From: Cristatella mucedo
Taxonomy: Eukaryota > Bryozoa > Phylactolaemata > Cristatellidae
Length of the DNA: 64,000 nucleotides
NCBI GenBank assembly: GCA_009760855.2
Contig: WPIO01000001.1
Coordinates: 5,788,001-5,852,000 of the forward strand
Direction of reading: 5' to 3'
The notes below the pieces were generated by a model that saw only the letters and a program-made list of their open reading frames with translations, made no database searches and had not been told where the DNA came from. Both the position numbers and the translations under genes were made by a program. Below, one piece after another: positions 34,225 through 45,596 of the stretch (position 1 is its first letter; the number at the start of each line of letters is the position of its first letter).

Positions 34225-35010
34225 TTAGCCATTTGCATTGGAAACGTAGCGTTTACGAACTCACGACTTTTCGGATAACTAGCCCATTATATTCCATGAG
34301 CGCCTAGGCTCAGGTGTCGCTGTTTGTCTTGGTGAGCATGAGTGCTATACGCGGCTTGCCATGGTTCGACATTGTAGCTTGCGAAAGTCTAGTGCCCCTC
34401 TTCTAAATTTGCATTATGCGACTCATTAAAACTCTTCATGACCACACTTGCTACCCAGCAAGAACAGTAGAGACCTGGACGCTTATTCAGAAACTAACGA
34501 TGCTCTTTCCTGTGCAGAGAAAATTAGGGTCATTCTTAAGCTTCGTTAAGTCTTAATGATTTGACCGTCTTCAAGTTATTACACCTTACGAATCTCGAAT
34601 GCCCAGCACCCGTTCACTTCTCCGTCATTTGATAATCGTCAGTAACCTTCATAATTTGCTGTGCGTCTCTGCTTTCCCGTATGAAATACCTTCTGCTTCT
34701 CCTGCGACAGTCTACCGTGTAGCTTTAACGAAATTCCATACCTATTTAAAACTAACTAGAGGAAATACGACTCGGTCGATTTCGACGCTAAGCGAGCACC
34801 AGCTTTTCAAGTTCAACGCAAAGTTGGCTCGTGAGTTCACATTTGCTCAAGTGCCGGGACGACGTGCCGATGGCAGCACTGCAACTGAGCGTCCACCTTG
34901 TTTAAGCCAAAGCCTGACAGGGTGCGCAGGATTTTAAGATATAGCTAGGTGTAGCACAGCGCCTGCCTGGCTGGGCAACGCTCGCCCAAGGTCGATGTCG
35001 CCGCCAGCCG
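34225..35010. repeat. Repeat C, copy 2 (internally deleted)
   Basis: 34225-34520 matches copy 1 around 32770-33020. From 34555 it matches the later part of copies 3 and 4 (CCGTCTTCAAG; GACAGTCTACCGTGT versus GACAGTCTATGATGT; AAGCCAAAGCCTGACAGGGT versus AAGCCAAAGGCTGATAGGGT). The middle ~1 kb seen in copy 3 is absent. The order of pieces is kept, which supports one long ancestral unit. Confidence 0.5.
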
Positions 35011-35027
35011 TCCGAGAGCTTCCGGAC

Positions 35028-35150
35028 GGGTTTCCGTGAGAACGAGGGAGATGGCTGTGAAGCATCTGAGTCCTCGAAGGTGCAGTGGTAGTACTAGACA
35101 GGTTTATTTGAGAACTAGGGAGGTGGCTGACAAGCACCTGGGTTCCCGAG
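35028..35150. repeat. Two-unit tandem repeat, period ~70
   Basis: GAACGAGGGAGATGGCTGTG with its following CTGAGTCCTCGA recurs as GAACTAGGGAGGTGGCTGAC and CTGGGTTCCCGA. Diverged, and not obviously coding. Confidence 0.5.
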
Positions 35151-36111
35151 CAGTGAGCAAGAGGACGCAGCGGTCGTGGTAGGACCAGTGGGCCGATTGA
35201 TGATGGCAGGTCTGTCGACCCTAACGTCCCGGCGACCTACTGAAGAATAGGGCGATGCTAACCATTAGAGCAAATGAATGTGCACTCCCGATTAGTGAAA
35301 ATCCATGGTTCCTAACTCAAATGAATTGAGAGCTGCGTATACATCCGGTCATCGGAATTCAACCGGGCTCATTGAAATAGGACAGCATTTCACCGGAGAC
35401 TTATTTAAAATTACCGAATCGTCTCGCTGCCCGAAATGTTCTCCCAGATTCGCAGCGATAAGAGTCAACGAAGCACTCGCGTAGCTATGGTTTTGACTGA
35501 GTCCCTGGCCTAGAGTCACAATAAACTTCATGCACCCCATTACACTACATATACGATCGCATCAACAGCTGTTGCTTACCTTCGCACATTCTCTCAGTTC
35601 AGTCATGTTGTCCTAATAAATTTGGCGATAGGCATTGCCTTCGCTGTGCGTCCGTCGCGTGTCACTGTTTAAGAGAAAGACGGAGGCCTGCTTAAGTCGA
35701 CATGCCTACAGCGACATTAATACTTGTTTACTACTTATGCGTTTAGGGTTTAATTAATAACAGGCGGCTCGAGAATGCGACGAATACTACATCCAAATCG
35801 ATCCCTAGGCCATCGGAGTAGCATCACACTGAGCCAGATAAGCCGAATCTAATGCGACAGCCGCTAACTCTCCTGGAGCTAGAGTGACGTACGCTGGCCG
35901 GCCCAATCCGACGTTTACGGCGTCTCATAACAGCCTCTTTTACCAGTCGACGCTTAGTCAGTAGCGTCGGAAGCATAGAATACATGACCTCACTATCTTA
36001 CAGGCAACTAACCTGTTATGCTTCCTGAGCTGATGCTCAGGCTCAGGTTCAGGCGTCGCTGCAGGCCAGCAGCTAGCGCTAGTTTAGGCAAAGTGAGCAG
36101 AGCTATTGAAA

Positions 36112-36160
36112 GCCTCGACCTCGACCTCGACCTCGACCTCGACCTCGACCTCGACCTCAT
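36112..36160. repeat. (CGACCT)n hexanucleotide repeat
   Basis: About eight tandem CGACCT units. The matching place in Repeat C copy 4 (TCTCAACCTCATGCC near 42070) has a single unit, so the array expanded only in this copy. Confidence 0.92.
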
Positions 36161-36247
36161 GCCCGTCAACGTGTAGATGGAGCTGGTTTCTTGGGTAACT
36201 GCTAATGATCAAGCTCAGTAGGATATGAAAGGGCAACGAGCCTGCGG

Positions 36248-36398
36248 CGCTGGTTTGGGCTAGTGGTTAAAGTGCTCGCCTCAACAAAGTTCAAGGTGAA
36301 TGTATTCGATGATAAGAGTACGTTGGCACGAGCACCGTGGCATATGCAAAGCGCCAGAGTAGAGATTAAGTTTTCGTAGGGCGCTATACAAATGAATT

Positions 36399-36400
<2 letters not shown>
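36248..36400 (+). mobile_element. SINE S1 copy inserted in Repeat C
   Basis: The head reads GGGCTAGTGGTTAAAGTGCT (good A box). The B box is degraded (GTTGGCACGAGCACC). The tail AAAGCGCCAGAGTAGAGATT with AGGGCGCTATACAAATGAAT matches the LINE A 3' end. A CA microsatellite begins immediately at its 3' end. Confidence 0.68.
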
Positions 36401-36439
<39 letters not shown>

Positions 36440-36552
36440 TACGCACACGGACTCACGGACGCACGGACGCACACACACTCACACACACACACACTCACAC
36501 ACACCTAAACACCCAAAGACACACACACAAACACACACGCACACAATACATA
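36399..36552. repeat. (CA)n compound microsatellite
   Basis: ACAC arrays with GGACG and CTCA interruptions, seeded at the 3' end of SINE S1. Confidence 0.93.
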
Positions 36553-37880
36553 TATATTATGCAGTGTGCCGCATCCCTCATGAAGACTAGCTACAAGGTC
36601 TGATTAACAGTGGAGCAAAGATGAATAGACATAAGCCAAGCTGACAAAATAAATACAAGACTTTCTAAAAGACGCTACCGGCTTATACGTTTTATTTCCA
36701 AAACGGTTTTTTATTTGCTAGTGAGCAGAGTACCAATAGTCGCAATTACTTCTTATGACATCTTCCAAACCAAGCGGTCGTCCTGACATTGTGTGGGACA
36801 CTCAAAAAAGAAAACTTATGAAGATTCAAGTTTTCTAGAAGTTCAAATTTGCGTTAGTATTAATTGCTTGAATGGTTTCAAGATAATGTTGCTACAGTTG
36901 TTGCAGTTGAACTAATTAATTTTATAAGTGCTCTTAGTTTCGAATGACTCTGACAGCCCATGTGGGAATCTGCTCCCTATACTTGTTTTGAGTGCAAAAA
37001 GTGATCAGATCTTGAACTAGCTACATAAACAGAAGATGCTAGAAATCTTTACTTAGTTTGGTAACCAAATGGAACTATTGTTGCATTCCTCCCAGAAATC
37101 GAAACGTCATGTGCATTCGGTACGCAATAAAAACGTTCCATCTCCAAGAACTGCAGAAAATTTAGCATGAAGGAACTTGAGGATCATTCTAAAGGATCGC
37201 TGTGGCTTCACGATCTCACCGTCTTCAAGCCAAAAATCCTGGCGTATAACGAATACCCATCACATTCATCTTTTCGTCTTTTTGTTATCATTATTAACCT
37301 ATATAGTGAGTGGTATCTCTCAGTATTGCTAACACAGAATACCGTCTGCTCTCCGCCGACAGTTTAAAATGCCGTTTTGACGACCTTTTTCGCAACTGCA
37401 GTGTATTCAGAATGTTAGTGACGCACGCGCTCTTTTAGAAACCCGAAAGCTCTCTGTTGTCTGCTGAGAAAACTCAGCGATCTCTTAGCCAGAGGAAATA
37501 CCGCTCTTTCCATTCGAGGCTAAATAAACACCAGCTGCGCAAGTAAAATCCAAGTAGGCACGTGCGTCGGCTATTTATCGGGCGACTAGATCTAGACGTA
37601 GCCGTAGACGTAGAATACGCGTAGACCTATACTTAGGAGAATGCAGCACTCCAAATGAAGCAACTGACTTGATGAAGCCAAAGGCTGAAAGAGTAGGAAG
37701 GCTTTAAAGATATCGTGGGAGAGAGCATAAAGAGCAGTTCATACAAAGGGTTGCGCACATAAGAGTTTTCTACAATTCTTAACAGCATCAACAGCTTACT
37801 AAATCGATGCGCTAGTGGTGAGCGCATCTCGAGCGCCCTTATGGTCGAGGGTTGAGGTCGTGTTAGGGTCGAGCCCGGCG

Positions 37881-39946
37881 ACCCCTCAAAGCCGGAGGCT
37901 AACGCCTGAAATTTGACTGAGCCGTAAGACTGAGGACTGAGTAAACCTCATTAGTTTGGGTAGAGGCGTAACGCGTGCAATGTGCAGAGACTTGAAGCTC
38001 GCAATACTCCAACGGTAACGGCACAGCTCTCGATAATCTGCATGTTGCGCTAACAGAACCACCGTATTGGAAAATAAGCACAAACATTAGCGTGCGCAAT
38101 ACAGCTGATACGACAGGTGACTTCTAGCATGTGCTCTCGTTTGCTTTCTCACATCAGCTCACACTCAGTGCTACGACTCACCGACAGACTGACCGTTACT
38201 CCAAGAGAGACGAGAGAGACAGAAGAGAGGAGAGGGCGAATGCGGTCACGCTCATGTCTTATGTAGTGGTTAGGTCGTAAGTTAGACAGTAGTCTCGTTT
38301 ATATAAAATCACAAATCGAGCTGCTCCTAAGCCTCGCCTTATCGCGGCTATTTCACAAGCGGCTCTTTGTTATGATCGATCGGCAAAAGAAAAGCTCGTG
38401 GCTTTTACGTTCGCTGTTCATTACTGCCGGGCACTGTGCTGTCCCTCTCCTTTACAACGCAAGTGTCAGTCCTGAAAATATGGACGCTCAGAGGCTGACG
38501 TTTCCTTTGACGGATGCTGCAATTGCGGTGCGCGGCTTTCTCGTCCAGTGAGGACTAGGAGGCTGCGGCAAGGAGCGCGGCAAGGACAGCGGCAGCGACC
38601 AAGAGTTCGCATACCTTAAATCGTCAAGGCCGTGATCCGTGATGTAGACGTCTGTTTGACAGCAACGGAGGGCTACGGGCGTTCAACAGGGCCGCCGAGA
38701 CGCTTACCAACGTCTCCGCGGCTTAGAGCTCAGATCTGCTCAAATGCCAATGGCGAATGTGAAGTCGCAAATGACTGCCTATCTCACGGCTCCGGCTTTT
38801 GTGTGGCCTCGGCCGCACATGGTCGCATAGTCGGTTTCTAGCGCTTACAATTCAGAGACCGCGAGTAATGGCTACCAGTCATGGTCTGGCTGATTTCGGT
38901 CATAACACAGCGTCGCCTCAATTGAGCTAGTAGCTTCCTGATGTCGGCTGAGTTGCTGATGCGAGCTGGGAGCTGGCGTCGTACTGGAATAGAGCCTTCG
39001 TCATGACGCTGGTTATACGGTCTTGCCGCCGTCTACCGCTACTGGCAAGAAGATCCGTATAAGCTCTCTAGCCTGCCATTTGCATCTCGTTATCAGCAGA
39101 TGCTGTTTTTTTTATAAGTTACATTACATTACAAATGCTAGCTGCAGTTGGGCGCCACCTTCAGGATCGCGTTCACCTTCAGGTTCCACTTTTGATACCA
39201 CACATTTGATTTACCTAAAGCGGACTTATTGCAAGCATACACAGAAAAGACAGGAGAGAAAAAAGAAACAGAGTGCCAGCCCTGCCAACTATACGGGAAG
39301 ACGAAATGGGGCTGGTCCTATCTGTGGTACCATGCATGACAGTATCGAAGCCCAATAGATGCCTGCATAGGACGCATAGGCTCTTTCATATCGATAAAGA
39401 GATATAAAAAGACATAGAAAAGGTAGAAAGACCGACTGACATCGCACAGAAAAAAATTTGCCGGTGAAGGCGAAGTCGTTTTAATTCAAAGTCGCTTGGA
39501 TAACATCCCATCAGGAGGGAAGCTGTGTGGCGCTCCAATGCACCTCTGTCTGTTCGAGTTTAAGTCAAAATCTTGCTACGCTGCTGGATTCGCTGAATCT
39601 CGCAGTTGAAGAACGAGAGAAAAATATTTGGGCAGCAAGCAAATTTAGCGCTTGTACACAAGTCTGCGGTAAAGCAATGCTCCGTTTTCAATCAGCCAAA
39701 AGCAATTTTCGAACGATCAGAGGGCAAGGACTTGTCTCGCTTCGTTTTAGTATGGAACCGTGGGTGCTCATTAAATGGAGAGCACTTACATTTGTGCTAG
39801 CGGCTAAAGCTGTCAGAGTCAGCCTCACTCGGGAATTTAATGCATCTTTAATGCTGATTTCTGCTTGTCAAAGTCAGAGCGATCTGGGGCACTTGAATGA
39901 TCTAGAGAGAAAGAGAGAGAGAAAGGGAGAAAGAGAGAGAGGAGAG

Positions 39947-40018
<72 letters not shown>

Positions 40019-40690
40019 AAAAAATGAAAGCGAGCTGGGAAAGAAGGATCGATCGCGGAGAAAAAGAGAGAACACGAAGGAGAGGGGTCGACTTATGTAG
40101 TAATAAATTTGTAACTGAAAATGAATAGCTTGCAGTGAAGCCTACAACTAGAGCATTCAGTGAAATGGCCACCGAGCTTCATTTAGTGCAATGCCCTTTG
40201 ACCAGCTAGGTACTCCGTGAGCTAGCTAGTCGCAGGGCTTGCACTAACAAACTGTGCAAATGAAATTGGCTCCCGCATAATTAGTTGGCTCCGTGGCCGA
40301 ATCGGGTACTTGCTACGGATATGCGGCCAGGTGAAACGATAGCGAATCGGCAAACATGTGCGTAGAATAGTCGCAGCACGGCTTGCATTTGGATTCAACC
40401 AAAGCAGTAACACTTTGCAAGTGGCCGACGACAGAGAGTGAGAAGGAAGAAACAGCGCAGAGAGGGGTTTTCGGCGGCGCTCGGTGGTGGATTGCTGCAA
40501 CCAGCACAAGAAGTAGCGACTACTACACAATTAAATCGTCTGGCAGTGTGGGCTCAAAATGCTCAAAGTGCTGCCTCTCCACAAGTATTTTCAAAAGGTC
40601 TTCGCCGCAGGACGGCTTTAGAGCCATGTACCCTTTACCCTGTCCCCTTGTCATTGTCTGCTTGGCACAATTGGGAATTTGCTGAATGGC
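37881..40690. other. No gene recognised; (GA)n at 39903-40017
   Basis: Includes a GC-rich stretch around 38500-38900 and a 115-base GA array. The 166-aa frame at 39527-40027 ends in the GA array and its non-repeat part resembles no family I know. Confidence 0.35.
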
Positions 40691-40714
40691 TGTTCGCATT
40701 GCAGCATCTCATAC

Positions 40715-40812
40715 CATTCGATTGTGCTTTCTTTGTAACAAATGTAAAGCGGCTAGAACGAGATTGAGTTCTCTGAGGGCGCTTGATCGAATGTATTCCT
40801 ATTACTATAATT
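40715..40812 (+). mobile_element. LINE A copy A10, minimal 3' end
   Basis: AATGTAAAGCGGCTAGAACG, AGATTGAGTTCTCTGAGGGC and a degenerate ATT tail. Only the terminal ~100 bases are present. Confidence 0.7.
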
Positions 40813-40895
40813 ATATGACGGGCGAGCTGCTGCGGGCAAAAGTGAGCTGTTGCCACCACAGCTTCGCTCGTCTCAAGAAGCGATGCAGAGAACTA

Positions 40896-40921
40896 CCGTT
40901 CGCTGTAGCTACAGCGAACGG
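40896..40921. repeat. Perfect 26-base palindrome
   Basis: CCGTTCGCTGTAG is followed directly by its exact reverse complement, with no loop. No matching repeat was seen elsewhere in the window. Confidence 0.9.
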
Positions 40922-41074
40922 GTGCGTTTAGCCACCATTTGACCGATAGCGACACGGATTTGCAGCAGCATGCATTTTTCATAAGCACTCGCTCACTGGA
41001 CCATCGTCCAAAGTTATAGCCAGGTCTTTCTTCAGCTGGATCGTTCGCTTGTACGCAGGCGTTGCAAATGTTGC

Positions 41075-41660
41075 TAGCGACGTCATCTGATAGGATTCCG
41101 AGAGCCGGCTTCGACCGTAGCAGCCGAATTGGAGCGCTTCATTCGTGTGAGACCGTTGAGGTGAAGGCGCGGGGCTTCGTAAGTTTGCCGCTTTCTATTT
41201 TTTCGCAGGCTTTCATGTCCAACTTCACGACCTTCGGCGATTAGATCGAGTGCAGCAGCGATTTCGCCGGCGCTTGACTGTCAGCTTCTCGGGGTGAGCT
41301 GCCCTATTGCCAAGAGTCTTCTGCGGCTAGACGCTTTGAGGCTGCCGATTCAGGCTTACCTTTGCATATCTTCGGGGACGGGCAGACCGCGAAGACAGTC
41401 GACGGCGCACAGACAGGGGGGGGGGAAGCTTCTGTCTGCTCTGCTCCCTGATTGGACCGAGTGGGCGCAGGCAAGGGACCCGCCCACTCCCTCGCGCTCG
41501 GCTGGGGTCAGAGGTGACGTTACGGCCGCTGATAAATGGCGACGAAAGACGTCGGTGCTAGCGCTACCTCTCGAGGGACCAGACGACGGACGATGAATAA
41601 TTAATCTTGCTGCAGTTAGAGTGCACTCGCATCGAGGCTGCTGTCGCTTCAATTAGCTTC
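41075..41660. repeat. Repeat E, copy 1
   Basis: Diverged direct repeat of 43795-44345. Anchors: GCGACGTCATCTGAT versus GCGATGTCATCTGAT, GGGCAGACCGCG in both, CTTGCTGCAGTTAGAGT versus CTTGCTGCAATTAGAGT, and GTGCTCTGT versus GCGCTCTGT at the end. Together E1 and E2 flank Repeat C copy 4. No conserved coding frame. It is GC-richer than Repeat C. Confidence 0.55.
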
Positions 41661-41849
41661 GTACGTGCTCTGTAGGAATCGCTCTCTGACAGACCGCGGC
41701 GGAGACCAATGGCTGGGTGTGCGGAGAGTGCATCCGGCCCCGTACATACTGTGGAGCTGTGGCATTAATTTCGCTGCCGCCCAATCAAATGTTTCTCTCA
41801 AATTCTCCGCGGCGACAGTAAAGGCACCGAGCAGCAGTGCAGCAAGGCT

Positions 41850-43560
41850 TTGATACGGCAGATGCTCGGCGGCACGGTGGCACCATGTAGCCTCCCTTTA
41901 GAGCGGAATCCAATACGAATTTGCACGCGAATACACTCGGGGCCTCTTTCGGCTTCTGAGAAAAATAGATTTGCCTTGCTGCTTATGACAATGCCTCGCC
42001 CAGTAGTTAGCCGATTTGAACGGCCAGCAGCCATGCTAGCTAAGGCAAACGAGCGCAGCAATTGCAAGTCTCAACCTCATGCCGGTCAACGTGGTAATGC
42101 AATTGATTGCTCGCCCACGGGTAATCGCTAATGACGAAGCTCAGGGTTAAATGTAGTGATTACAAACCTGCAGATTATACAGCGTAAAAAACCCCCTTGA
42201 AAGACTAGCTGAGCGGTCTTCTTAGTAGGCAAGCAGAGACATACTTGCATACGTCAAGATGAGAAACTGAAGACGAAGCATTGCAAAAGGGGTTTCCAGA
42301 TTGTGCATTTGATTGCCGGAAATATTTTTCAAACTCTTGTACCAATAGCATCTTTGATATCTCGCCAGATCAGCGGTCTTTCAGGCATTGTGTGAGATGC
42401 TGAAACAATGCAAGCCTAAGAAGGTTGAAGTTTTCCAGGTCCTTTCATTTGCTGTCAACGTTTTATTTTCTTTAATGGTTTTCAGATCTCATCAAATATG
42501 ACTTGGTTTCGACCGCAAACCCTTTGCTTTAAGGAGTGCCATAGCAAATTGGCTTTCATCGAGAAAAGTGCTACAGTTGTGGCAATGGAACTAATGCATT
42601 TCATAATGCTCGTAGACTCGAATAGCTCTGACTGCCGAACTGTGGAACTCTGACTCGTACGCTTATTTTGAGTAAAAACAATGACCCGATCTTGAGCTAG
42701 CAGCGCGACTAAAAGCCTTAAGAAATCCGTCCGTAGTTTAGTAACTAACTGGAACGTGTTGCAAATGCCAACCAGTTCGACCGCCCTATTCAAAAACGCC
42801 GCTGTTGCTTTAACTGCCTCGATTGGTTGGAAGCCTACCGCTGATAGGATTTCGCAATTCAGTTTCCAAGTAGTCGGCGCTCAAACGACTCATTTCATTT
42901 CCGAGAACGGCAGAGAATAAAGCATGAAGGAGCTGCGAGGGCTCTTCTTGAGAACTCTTCTTTGTTCTGCGTCCATAATCTGCCCATCTGCCCATCTGCT
43001 ATTAAACCGGACGAAGCACGAACGCAAGGCACACCTATCTCTCTCTCAGCGGTGTGATTGCAATGTGTGACTTTTGTATTCACTATTGCCTCTCGCCTTC
43101 ATCATCTAGAAATTCCCTCCGTTCTCCGTCGACAGTCTATGATGTCGTTTTGACGGCTTTTTCGCAACTATACAGAACGTTAGTGATGCAGATACACTTT
43201 TAGCACGTTGGAGATTCTCGGAGAGGCTGCTGAGAAAGTCGAACCCGAGCTAAAAAGTCTTGCTTGGTTTTGGAACTAGCAAAACACCGGCTCTGCAAGT
43301 TCAAGCTGAGTAATTCATGCGTTCGCATTTGCTCGAGTGCCGTCTGGACGAAGTGTAGAATGCAGCACAACAACTGAAGTCACCGACTTGAAGAAGCCAA
43401 AGGCTGATAGGGTACGAAGGATTTCAAGATAGAGTTGAGCAGTGTCTACACTGTTTATTCACATACATGTAAAAAGCATACACATACAAGATTTGAAGAT
43501 TGTATACATATATCAAAAGCTTAATAAGTCGATGCGCTATTGATGAGCCCATCTCGATTA
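41850..43560. repeat. Repeat C, copy 4, flanked by Repeat E
   Basis: Homologous to copy 1 (from ~32850) at its left and to copy 3 at its right. It runs to ATAAGTCGATGCGCTATTGA, where copy 3 has the tRNA-like block. It lies between Repeat E copies 1 and 2, with a SINE S2 at its right junction. It holds no frame longer than ~100 aa that is shared with the other copies. Confidence 0.55.
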
Positions 43561-43589
43561 ACCCTAAGGCCAAGCCTGCTAAATAATAA

Positions 43590-43765
43590 TAAATCCTAGC
43601 TGATTAAACAGCCTCTTTTTGTATAGCGACAGAAGAGCCTTAACGGCTATCACCACCGCTTGCAGTGGCTATAAAGAATCGCCCACTGCAGGAATCGAAC
43701 CCACGACATCGGGACCGAGGTCGTGAAAGCAACCGCCTTACCTAGTGTGCCATCGCGGCGCCCCT
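43590..43765 (-). mobile_element. SINE S2 copy, best preserved
   Basis: On minus: GGCACACTAGGTAAGGCGG (A-box region), TCGTGGGTTCGATTCCTGCA (near-consensus pol III B box), then GCAAGCGGTGGTGATAGCCG, TTAAGGCTCTTCTGTCGCTA and a T/A-rich 3' end before TTTATTATTATTT. It is the type copy for family S2. A pol III-transcribed origin is inferred from the boxes. Confidence 0.7.
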
Positions 43766-43794
43766 CAATGCCGAAGACTAGCGCCGCAATGTCG

Positions 43795-44345
43795 ACCGCT
43801 CTTAGCGATGTCATCTGATTCGACGCGATTCAGAGAGCCAGCTTTTGCTGTCTCGTCCCAAAACCGCAGCAGCCAAATTGGACCCGTTCATTCAGAAAAA
43901 AAGCTCAATGCGAAGTTTGATGCTCCCTATTTATTTACTGCGTCTCCCCAACGGTCGGACGCAATCGCCGCACGCACGCGAGAGAGTGCTGCCACTACGC
44001 GACCCGGGTGGTGAGACCGAGAGCTGCAACGAGAGCAAGGTCCTCGATTCACAAAGAATTGTCTGTGGCGAGATACGCGAAACGGTTTGATTCAGGCTCT
44101 ACATCCGGTCCGTCTGCGGGCCGGGGGCAGACCGCGCACCAGCCGGCGAGCAGCCGCTCGCTGGACTGACCCGAGTGGGCAGCGTCGAGGGACTAGCCCA
44201 CCACTCCCCCAGCTCTGCAGAGGTCTGAGGAGCCGTAATGGCTGCAACAAAATGGCTGCGACAGTGGTGATTAAGCTTGCTGCAATTAGAGTAGATTCGC
44301 GTCGACGCCGCTGTCGCAGCAATTAGCCCTGCGAGCGCTCTGTCA
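43795..44345. repeat. Repeat E, copy 2
   Basis: Partner of 41075-41660 in the same orientation, start to start about 2.7 kb apart. The sequence just before it (CCCCTCAATGCCGAAGACTA) resembles what follows Repeat C copy 3 (CCCCTCAAAGCCGGAGGCTA), so E normally follows C. Confidence 0.55.
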
Positions 44346-45134
44346 GGGCTCAAAGATAGTGGCGGTGCAAGTGAATGGATGGGGGGGGGGCATGCAGATG
44401 TCCCACCCCTACAACTTGGGAAGCAGCATACTGGAACGCCACGAAAACGTACGTTCCGACCGTCAACAATAACGAAATCCTGTCCTCCATACCGTCGGTA
44501 TGCAACTGCGGTGAGCACGTCAAACAAGCACTAAAAGTGTTTCGCTAATTTTCACCAATTGCGGTCTTGCTCCTTACACGAGAATTTTGGCTGTCTTCAA
44601 TCCGACTGACATTAGATCAGATATGATCCTAGCATTATCCTTGCCTGCAGAAAAAGCGCTGAACAAGATTCGTGAGCTCGTTAGTCAGCAGCAACGGTGG
44701 CTGCAGCGAGATAAAAATCCACTTGGGCGTCAACGACAATTAAGCGGAGTCGCTTGAGTTCCGTTCTTGAAAGACACCTACAGTTGTAGCTCTCTTTGTG
44801 CACTGGATTCACGATCGAAGAAGTGAAATGTTCAGTTCTTGCTAGAGCGAGCTGCTGCTTTTCGCACCATTCGTTCACTTAATCAGACATCTTGTCCACG
44901 GTCAGGCGCCAAGGAAATCGCGAAATGACAAACTGGCAGGCGATAAAGGAGATTTCAAGTTTTGATGCCACGAAACGTTCGCATCGAAATTTAGGAATCT
45001 TTCCAATGAGATTATGCAAATACGCGTGCGATCAAACCAGAGTGAGATGTAAATATCAGATAAAAACGGCGTGTGACAACGAAAGAGAGACAGAGAGAGA
45101 GAGAGAGGAAGAAAGAGGCAGAGAAAGAGAGAAC

Positions 45135-45209
<75 letters not shown>
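44346..45209. other. No gene recognised; start of (GA)n
   Basis: A G10 run at about 44380 and a GA-rich array from 45083. No domain-bearing frame. The left end of the P2X duplication unit lies in the GA array. Confidence 0.4.
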
Positions 45210-45212
<3 letters not shown>

Positions 45213-45222
45213 AAAAGAGTGG
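45083..45222. repeat. (GA)n microsatellite upstream of P2X copy 1
   Basis: An interrupted GA array that ends at AAAAAGAGTGGGGTACCC. The second P2X unit has a longer GA/TA array at the same relative place (49951-50305). Confidence 0.95.
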
Positions 45223-45596
45223 GGTACCCTCGAGTTCTGGGGGCGCGCGTGTATGAAAGCTGCTCCAACGCGTCTGAGTTGCGCTACCGTTAGTCGAATG
45301 GTCGATATTCAAAAATCGCACGCAGGTGATGCTATCCGATTTTGATTTCGCGCTCATGCACAGGAACCCTCAAGGGACGTCGCTACAGCTTGGACGATCA
45401 GCAGAAAGCTAAGTGGGTCCAAGTCCTATGACCGAGTCCGTCAGGGGGTCACAAGAGACTCGCTCACGAAAATAAATGTGAGGCCTGGCTCAGTCGATAA
45501 TCTTACCGCGCTACGATGCTGAGCAGCAGACGGACCCTAACGTTACTCCGTCCGTCGGCATTCCAGAGGAGCCAAACGGACTTGTCGTCTCGCGCG

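Larger units (their letters stand above)
35570..37880. repeat. Repeat C, copy 3 (longest), interrupted by SINE S1 and CA repeats
   Basis: The left part (35570-36240) follows copy 1 and then copy 4 (CATGCCCGTCAACGTG versus CATGCCGGTCAACGTG). The right part (36575-37880) follows copy 4 at 42180-43560: CATTGTGTGGGA, TGCTACAGTTGTTGCAGT, GCATGAAGGA, TGCCGTTTTGACGAC and AAGCCAAAGGCTGAAAG all have counterparts. It ends in a tRNA-like block (GCGCTAGTGGTGAGCGC, GGGTCGAGCCC) near 37810-37875. No conserved frame. The ancestral unit is at least ~2 kb. Confidence 0.55.

Noticed and set aside
36399-36552. CRISPR-like or satellite array
   Set aside because: It is a compound CA microsatellite; there are no spacers and the genome is animal.
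39527-40027. 166-aa plus frame as a gene
   Set aside because: The C-terminal third is the GA array and the rest is unrecognised, with no supporting context.
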